A stretch of 13,074 bases of DNA from CAZAYB01 sp964489215 (GTDB lineage Bacteria; Planctomycetota; Phycisphaerae; Sedimentisphaerales; Anaerohalosphaeraceae), in contig CAZAYB010000064.1 in assembly GCA_964489215.1 (NCBI GenBank), forward strand, positions 1 to 13,074, written 5' to 3'. The position numbers and the translations under genes are program-made. Below are positions 8,562 through 13,074 of this stretch, one piece after another; the stretch's first letter is position 1, and every line of letters starts with the position of its first letter. The notes beneath the pieces are model-generated. The model was not told the origin of the DNA. It did not search any database and saw only the letters and a program-made list of their open reading frames with translations.

Positions 8562-8585
8562 GGCGGCCGGTCTTACCCGACCGCC
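8562..8585 (-). terminator. GC-rich hairpin after the 1076-residue surface protein gene; possible terminator
   Basis: On the minus strand GGCGGTCGG and CCGGCCGCC form a nine-pair stem (one G-T wobble) with a six-base loop, starting 23 bases after the stop at 8609. The following bases are ATTTTGAGG, so the T-run is short and termination may be partial. The rest of the 132-base gap (8477-8608) is AT-rich leader for the next gene; no clear -35/-10 pair was found in it. Confidence 0.5.
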
Positions 8586-8608
8586 GATTAAACATATTCA
8601 TTTTTCAA

Positions 8609-11600
8609 TTAATAAGGGAAAGACTGATCCTCAAGCCAACCCTCAGCAACCTTTGCAAGATCACTGGTATCAATCGAGTTATCTTCAACCAGGTTTGCAT
8701 CTGAATCTAAAGGCTGAGTAACCTGAGTCTTACCTGCCAAACTTACAATTTCCGCCTGAGTTAGAGCCACATCGTAAACTCTGAAATCATCGAGACGGCC
8801 TCTGAAGTGCTGATTTTCACCGCCCGGGTCACTGTGCCACGTTGGCGCCCCTATCAGAAACTCTATCACACCTGCTGAGAAGTCAATGTCTTCACCTTCA
8901 TCAATCAGAACTTCAACACCGTTAAGATAAATACGGATTTCCGCAGCTGCAGCGTCCTTCACAAACGCATAATGGTTCCACTGGCCGCTCCAGTCGCTCG
9001 CCTCGGCATCACCCCAGTTGGTCTGGTCAACGCTTCCATTGCTGTCAACACCGGCAGTAAAAACAACATTACCGCTTGAATTAGGACAATACAACGCAAA
9101 CTGCCACGGGTAACCATTAGTTGGCGTTCCATGGAAAACAGTGCTGTATTCGGGAGGATAAAATACTCCGTCGCTCTCTATCCACATTGAAAAAGTTACC
9201 TGGTCGGACAGTGTACTGAAAACCGCAGTCGGCACAGTTATATACGCACCGTCAAAATCGAGACTGCCCGCATCAGCACCTCCTGCTGGTTCCCAGGCAT
9301 AAGCTCCGCCGCTTACCGTGGCGAGCGTACCATCATAACCATTACCGGAAGAGTCAGTTACCGTTGTACCGCTGTTCTCATCAAGTTTATACCAAACTCG
9401 CAAACCGGAAGCAGGAGACAAAGCTGTGATTATCTGTGCCTCATCAAGCCATTCATTTGCTAAGCCAGCAAAATCTGTAATATCAACTTGACAATCACCA
9501 GTGATATCACTTGAAGCTAATTCCGGCAAACATCTGGCAGGATAAAGCCGAATTTCATCAATCAAAATCGTACCCGATGCCATACTCAATTTGATAGTTT
9601 GAATATCGTTCAGGTTGATCCCCGTAAAATCTGCAAGGTCGATATTCCATTCAATCCACTCTTCCCACTGTTCCTGAACAACAGCATTATTGTCAGAATA
9701 AGCAACCGATGCCTGATTGGTATTGCCGTCAACAAGCGTGATCGTCAATGCCTGAGCGGTATTGCCTGCTGTACCGTGGAAAGCGACAAAAAGACCTTCA
9801 ACTCCCAGAGCTGTCCAATCCGAATAAGAAACACTTCTGCTTATATCGGAGTTAAACACGGCCTGCATTGACTGACTGCCTGCGTAGTCATCATCTTCAT
9901 AAACACTTACATCGCCGCTCCAGACATTTGTAATGAGATTTGATGTGTCATCGTAATCCTCGAAGTCGTCAATACTGACAAAATCAGCTGTGGTAAATGA
10001 CCATACATCACCGGTAACTGTACCGCTGCCGTTGATTTCATCAACTCTCCAATAGTATGTCGTATTAAGAGAAAGAGCCGCTGGGTAGCTCGTACCAGGC
10101 TGATTACCCATAAATTCCGGCGAGGTGTTTGTTGCATTGGCTACTGCCGTTTCATCGGTTCCAAAATAAACATCATGAGATAAGGCTCCGTCGCCCGCCT
10201 GCCAGCTTAATGTGTCATAAATCTGGACGTTTGAGGACGTATCCCCCGGAGAAGGATCAAAAGCGTTAGGCGGTCGATAGTTGTAAAGGTCACTCACCTC
10301 AGACGAAGAAAGCATTTTATCATATATTCTCACATCATCCATAAAGCCCTGATAATAACCGCCGCTGCCGTAGCCCAAAATCGCATCCTGATCGAAATTA
10401 GCTCCAGTAAACCCATAGACGCTTGAAGTTGTATCTAACCAGACTTCACCGTTCAAATATATTGTACTTTGACCGGTGCTGCCGTCTCTCTCAAATACCC
10501 AGTGGTTCCACTGGCCGTAATAATCCGATTCATTGGCTAATTGTGAAACTCTTGCAGCCGGAGGCGTATCCCAATAAACTGTATCTACATACGGCAGATG
10601 AATATTAAATATCGGATTGGCGGTAAAGATACTGTTGTATGCAGGTTGAGGTATAGCGCCATACTGCCAGAAAGCGATGCTGAATTGGTTGTCAAGTGTG
10701 CCTAAAGCTTCCTTGGGAAGGATAATTCTGTCACTGCCCGCGAAATTCACAGCTCCGTTAACTCTTCCAGAGACAAACTCTGTCCCCTCAGCGTCAGCAT
10801 GATAACCCCTGCCGCTTGAATCCTGCAATCTCGATGTACCGGCCTCTTCGTCGAACTTCCACCAACCCAACATATTAGGATCGACCGCTGTGCCTGTGGT
10901 CGTAAACCTCCATATCTCACTTCTGTATCTGTTAGTGCCGTCAAATGCGTCAACTCTCCAGTAATAATCAGTAGCCTCATCAAGAGATGAAACAGGCATG
11001 TTGGGATCCGTTACTGACCCGAGGTATATATCGGGAGTTGAAGTATCTGCCGCATTGACTTCTTCAAAAGAACTGCCGAGATAAAATTCGTGTGACAATG
11101 CCGTCCCCCCAGCCTTACACGACAGGGTTAAAGACGTTGGTACATTATACCCGCCGTCAGCAGGGTCTGGCTCCGTCGGTTCTGTTACAATAGGGTTTGT
11201 CCCTGTATGCCATAACTGGACTTCACTTAAACCATAATATGCTGCAGGTGCTTCTCTGTCGAAACTGCCCTGACTGCCGGCAGAACCGGGAATAGCTGTT
11301 ATTGCTAAATATTTAGCTTCAAAGGGCGAAAAATGGTCGTATTCATCTGGAGAATCATATGCGTCTGTCCCTGTTCCTGAATTGAGCAGGAAAGTATCAT
11401 AACCTGAAGGGTCCTCAAGTTTTGTCCACGTTGACCCGTCCTGAGAGTATTCGATCCAGACTTCGTACAACCCTCTGTCAGTCTGACCGGCTCCATTATA
11501 ATTCCAGATTGCAATTTTACTTATTTCGTACATTTGCGAGAATTCGAGCAAAACCCACGCCTGACCGACTGAAGAACCCGTTGCGGCGCTGCTTGTAGAA

Positions 11601-11839
11601 GGGGCCTCGTTATTACTTAGCCACATAGTCCCTTCAATAGGCAGTGCTTTATGCGAAAGGTTGCCCTGATTGATCCACAAACCCTCACCGTTGATTATGG
11701 TGTTCGCAGTATAGTCTGGTACTGTCGCCAGAACCGACGATGCCGACGCAGAGATATCAGAACTCAATATCTGGTCCGCGACCGACCAGGAACACAACAA
11801 ACATGTTAATAATACTGACAAGGTAATTTTTTTCTTCAT
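8609..11839 (-). CDS. Large secreted multi-domain surface protein: discoidin-like, two LamG, Ig-like repeats and a split dockerin
   Basis: 1076 residues. Modules in order: signal peptide (about 1-21); F5/8 type C (discoidin-like) domain at 26-212, ending 'YYGLSEVQLWHTG'; Ig/FnIII-like module at 219-315; LamG 1 at 322-521; a second Ig/FnIII-like module at 524-617; a beta-sandwich domain at 621-767 beginning 'IDDFEDY' and ending 'IDEIRLYPARC', of a kind common in planctomycete exoproteins; a dockerin-type repeat at 777-799 (D778, D782, D789); LamG 2 at 810-1033; and a second dockerin-type repeat at 1045-1071. No catalytic motif is visible, so it is likely a carbohydrate-binding or scaffold-like surface protein serving the downstream enzymes. 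The start has a textbook GGAGG (11846-11850) six bases before the ATG, and the gene follows the pseudopilin after 37 bases, which suggests co-transcription. Its Ig-LamG pair resembles the one in the second glycosidase. Confidence 0.85.
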   Translation of the reverse strand: MKKKITLSVLLTCLLCSWSVADQILSSDISASASSVLATVPDYTANTIINGEGLWINQGNLSHKALPIEGTMWLSNNEAPSTSSAATGSSVGQAWVLLEFSQMYEISKIAIWNYNGAGQTDRGLYEVWIEYSQDGSTWTKLEDPSGYDTFLLNSGTGTDAYDSPDEYDHFSPFEAKYLAITAIPGSAGSQGSFDREAPAAYYGLSEVQLWHTGTNPIVTEPTEPDPADGGYNVPTSLTLSCKAGGTALSHEFYLGSSFEEVNAADTSTPDIYLGSVTDPNMPVSSLDEATDYYWRVDAFDGTNRYRSEIWRFTTTGTAVDPNMLGWWKFDEEAGTSRLQDSSGRGYHADAEGTEFVSGRVNGAVNFAGSDRIILPKEALGTLDNQFSIAFWQYGAIPQPAYNSIFTANPIFNIHLPYVDTVYWDTPPAARVSQLANESDYYGQWNHWVFERDGSTGQSTIYLNGEVWLDTTSSVYGFTGANFDQDAILGYGSGGYYQGFMDDVRIYDKMLSSSEVSDLYNYRPPNAFDPSPGDTSSNVQIYDTLSWQAGDGALSHDVYFGTDETAVANATNTSPEFMGNQPGTSYPAALSLNTTYYWRVDEINGSGTVTGDVWSFTTADFVSIDDFEDYDDTSNLITNVWSGDVSVYEDDDYAGSQSMQAVFNSDISRSVSYSDWTALGVEGLFVAFHGTAGNTAQALTITLVDGNTNQASVAYSDNNAVVQEQWEEWIEWNIDLADFTGINLNDIQTIKLSMASGTILIDEIRLYPARCLPELASSDITGDCQVDITDFAGLANEWLDEAQIITALSPASGLRVWYKLDENSGTTVTDSSGNGYDGTLATVSGGAYAWEPAGGADAGSLDFDGAYITVPTAVFSTLSDQVTFSMWIESDGVFYPPEYSTVFHGTPTNGYPWQFALYCPNSSGNVVFTAGVDSNGSVDQTNWGDAEASDWSGQWNHYAFVKDAAAAEIRIYLNGVEVLIDEGEDIDFSAGVIEFLIGAPTWHSDPGGENQHFRGRLDDFRVYDVALTQAEIVSLAGKTQVTQPLDSDANLVEDNSIDTSDLAKVAEGWLEDQSFPY

Positions 11840-11876
11840 CTTACGCCTCCATTAAAATATTTATAAATAAAGTTAA

Positions 11877-12653
11877 TTAATACTCATCCATCCACTCTGG
11901 AAAGGTTGGTAGTCTTCTAAGATCATCCTGAAAGCCTTTATTCCAGTCGTAGTTCCATAGTTCCTTTAACCCGCTTTTTTGAACAGTAAGATCCATCATC
12001 AATAAATTTATCCCGTGAGAATGACGCGGGGTATTGAATCGCTGAAGGGTGTTGCCATTCTGGACATCCTGCCCGTAAGGACTGTCCTGAGGTTGGTCAC
12101 GAAATGAAGGAACAGAATGAAACCAGATAGCATCACCGATGATTGGTATATTTTCTGTTTTTCTGACTAAATTTGTCCTCCAGTAAAGCGATGAATCTCC
12201 CCATATATCGTTCCCTTTCGGAAAATTCTGTACCCAGCCGTTAATACCGTAACTGCCCCAGTAAATTGTCTTATCACCATTTTTTTCTTCATAGGGACTT
12301 ACCCAGGGTTCATTTCGGCTAAAAGACCAGCCGCTTGTTTCACTGCCTGGCGGTTTCGTTAATGGACATGCCCGCATTTCGTCAATATCTTCATAATAAG
12401 GCTCAAGCGTATCCATCCACATCGAGAGATATCCTTTGCCGTCTATAACAACAAAACCCTCTTCAAACTTATTATCATTCTCTTCAAGATACATAGCAAA
12501 ACAAACACCCCATTGCCTTAAATTTGACATACAAACAGTTGATCGTGCAAGTTCCTTGACCCTCTGCAGCGACGGCATAAGTATTGACAGCAAAAGCGCG
12601 ATAATCGAAATTACCACAAGAAGTTCGATTAATGTAAAACCATTTTTTTTCAT
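11877..12653 (-). CDS. Type II secretion/type IV pilin-like pseudopilin (prepilin N-terminal signal)
   Basis: 258 residues. The N-terminus MKKNG-FTLIELLVVISIIALLL is a textbook prepilin signal: a basic leader, cleavage by prepilin peptidase after G5, F6 as the methylated residue and E10 as the conserved glutamate, followed by a hydrophobic helix. The rest is a soluble domain with 'CMSNLRQWGVCFAMYLEEN' (41-59), close to the planctomycete/Lentisphaera pseudopilin pattern. A late 'RHSHGINLLMMDLTVQ' (210-225) recalls the H-X9-DG signature of the DUF1559-type family, with L in place of G. These proteins occur in many copies beside glycosidase and sulfatase genes in such genomes; their role is poorly known. 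GGGAG lies seven bases before the ATG and the gene starts 29 bases after the ROK stop, so it is probably in the same transcript. No other secretion-machine gene is in view. Confidence 0.9.
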   Translation of the reverse strand: MKKNGFTLIELLVVISIIALLLSILMPSLQRVKELARSTVCMSNLRQWGVCFAMYLEENDNKFEEGFVVIDGKGYLSMWMDTLEPYYEDIDEMRACPLTKPPGSETSGWSFSRNEPWVSPYEEKNGDKTIYWGSYGINGWVQNFPKGNDIWGDSSLYWRTNLVRKTENIPIIGDAIWFHSVPSFRDQPQDSPYGQDVQNGNTLQRFNTPRHSHGINLLMMDLTVQKSGLKELWNYDWNKGFQDDLRRLPTFPEWMDEY

Positions 12654-12682
12654 TCTAAATCTCCCGTTAGAGTCGTCTGGAT

Positions 12683-13074
12683 TTAAGAATAATTGAATTT
12701 ATAGTCGCCTTCAGTATTGGAAATAACACAAAGATTGTAGAAGTCAGAGTTTGGATTCAAAAATATATGTCTGGACATATAGCACGCCCCTTTGATCATT
12801 CTTCGTAAAGGGTCAGGGCTGGTATGCGGATCCAGAGAAGAAATTTCTTCCTCAGTCATTCTCTCTGCCAGACCCCGGCAGAAATCTTCTTTGACAAGAT
12901 TAAAAACCCGGCTTAACGGACCGGTAAACACAATCTTTTCAATGCCGAGAAACTGTACTACCCACGTCATCTCTCTACCAAGAACAAAAGCTGCCTTACT
13001 CAATACCTCTAAAGTTTTTGAATCATTATTTAAAGCTGAACGGATAATATCGTCAAGTGTCTTGATTGTAGGGT
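12683..13074 (-). CDS. ROK-family protein (sugar-responsive regulator or sugar kinase), C-terminal 130 residues, cut by window edge
   Basis: The frame is open from the right edge to the TAA at 12685-12683. Upstream of 'LSKAAFVLG' the frame continues as 'TLDDIIRSALNNDSKTLEV', so this is the tail of a longer gene and not a 106-residue protein. The pattern 'TLDDII..AL..DSKTLEVL..AAFVLGREM..VVQFLGIEKIVFTGPLS' is the C-terminal helix and strand of ROK proteins (repressor, ORF, kinase), where the sugar-binding half ends in 'P..IV.GG.L'. The N-terminal HTH that would separate a NagC/XylR-like repressor from a glucokinase-like enzyme lies outside the window, as does the zinc-binding CxCGxxGC motif. 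Its place at the head of a glycosidase/symporter cluster, 29 bases before the next gene, favours a regulator. Confidence 0.78.
   Translation of the reverse strand, partial: PTIKTLDDIIRSALNNDSKTLEVLSKAAFVLGREMTWVVQFLGIEKIVFTGPLSRVFNLVKEDFCRGLAERMTEEEISSLDPHTSPDPLRRMIKGACYMSRHIFLNPNSDFYNLCVISNTEGDYKFNYS

Noticed and set aside
9599..9871. Plus-strand open frame opposite the 1076-residue protein
   Set aside because: It overlaps a domain that is well supported on the minus strand and resembles no protein family.
12683..13003. Complete 106-residue protein starting at a TTG
   Set aside because: The frame is open up to the window edge and the residues before the TTG continue the ROK pattern, so the TTG is an internal leucine.
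1..13074. CRISPR array, tRNA, IS element or defence system
   Set aside because: No spaced direct repeats, cloverleaf, transposase motifs or nuclease/helicase genes were found on either strand.

Overview
The window is a single-strand gene cluster: all seven genes read on the minus strand, so biological order runs from high to low coordinates. It looks like a carbohydrate-use locus from a marine or anaerobic planctomycete, probably of the Phycisphaerae/Sedimentisphaerales type. Lentisphaerota or Kiritimatiellota are less likely alternatives. The hints are a stand-alone pseudopilin with a late H-rich segment, a PEP-CTERM anchor, LamG and dockerin-like modules, and a recurring Ig/FnIII-like module ending in 'YYWRVDE...W.FTT'. 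I could not check the taxonomy by search.

From the right edge the order is: the C-terminal part of a ROK-family protein, probably a sugar-responsive regulator (12683-13074); a pseudopilin (11877-12653); a 1076-residue multi-domain surface protein with discoidin-like, LamG and split dockerin-like modules (8609-11839); a hairpin; a short LamG protein with a PEP-CTERM tail (7679-8476); a second, stronger hairpin followed by a 16-bp perfect palindrome in a leader; two tandem paralogous glycosidases resembling clan GH-D (alpha-galactosidase-like), the first a lipoprotein with an NPCBM domain (4593-7556) and the second a secreted protein with dockerin-like, Ig-like and LamG modules (1027-4575); and the N-terminal part of a sodium:solute symporter (1-926). 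A 10-N assembly gap lies inside the first glycosidase.

The likely logic is as follows. The ROK protein senses a sugar. The LamG/discoidin proteins and the pseudopilin build or decorate a surface that holds polysaccharide. The two exported enzymes trim it, probably releasing an alpha-linked sugar. The symporter takes the product up. The window shows several distinct ways of placing proteins at or outside the envelope: lipobox, PEP-CTERM, dockerin-like repeats and a prepilin signal. The substrate cannot be read from sequence alone.

No tRNA, rRNA, CRISPR array, insertion sequence or phage gene was seen. There is no gene-free stretch over 300 bases; the longest gaps are 132 bases (8477-8608), 122 bases (7557-7678) and 100 bases (927-1026).
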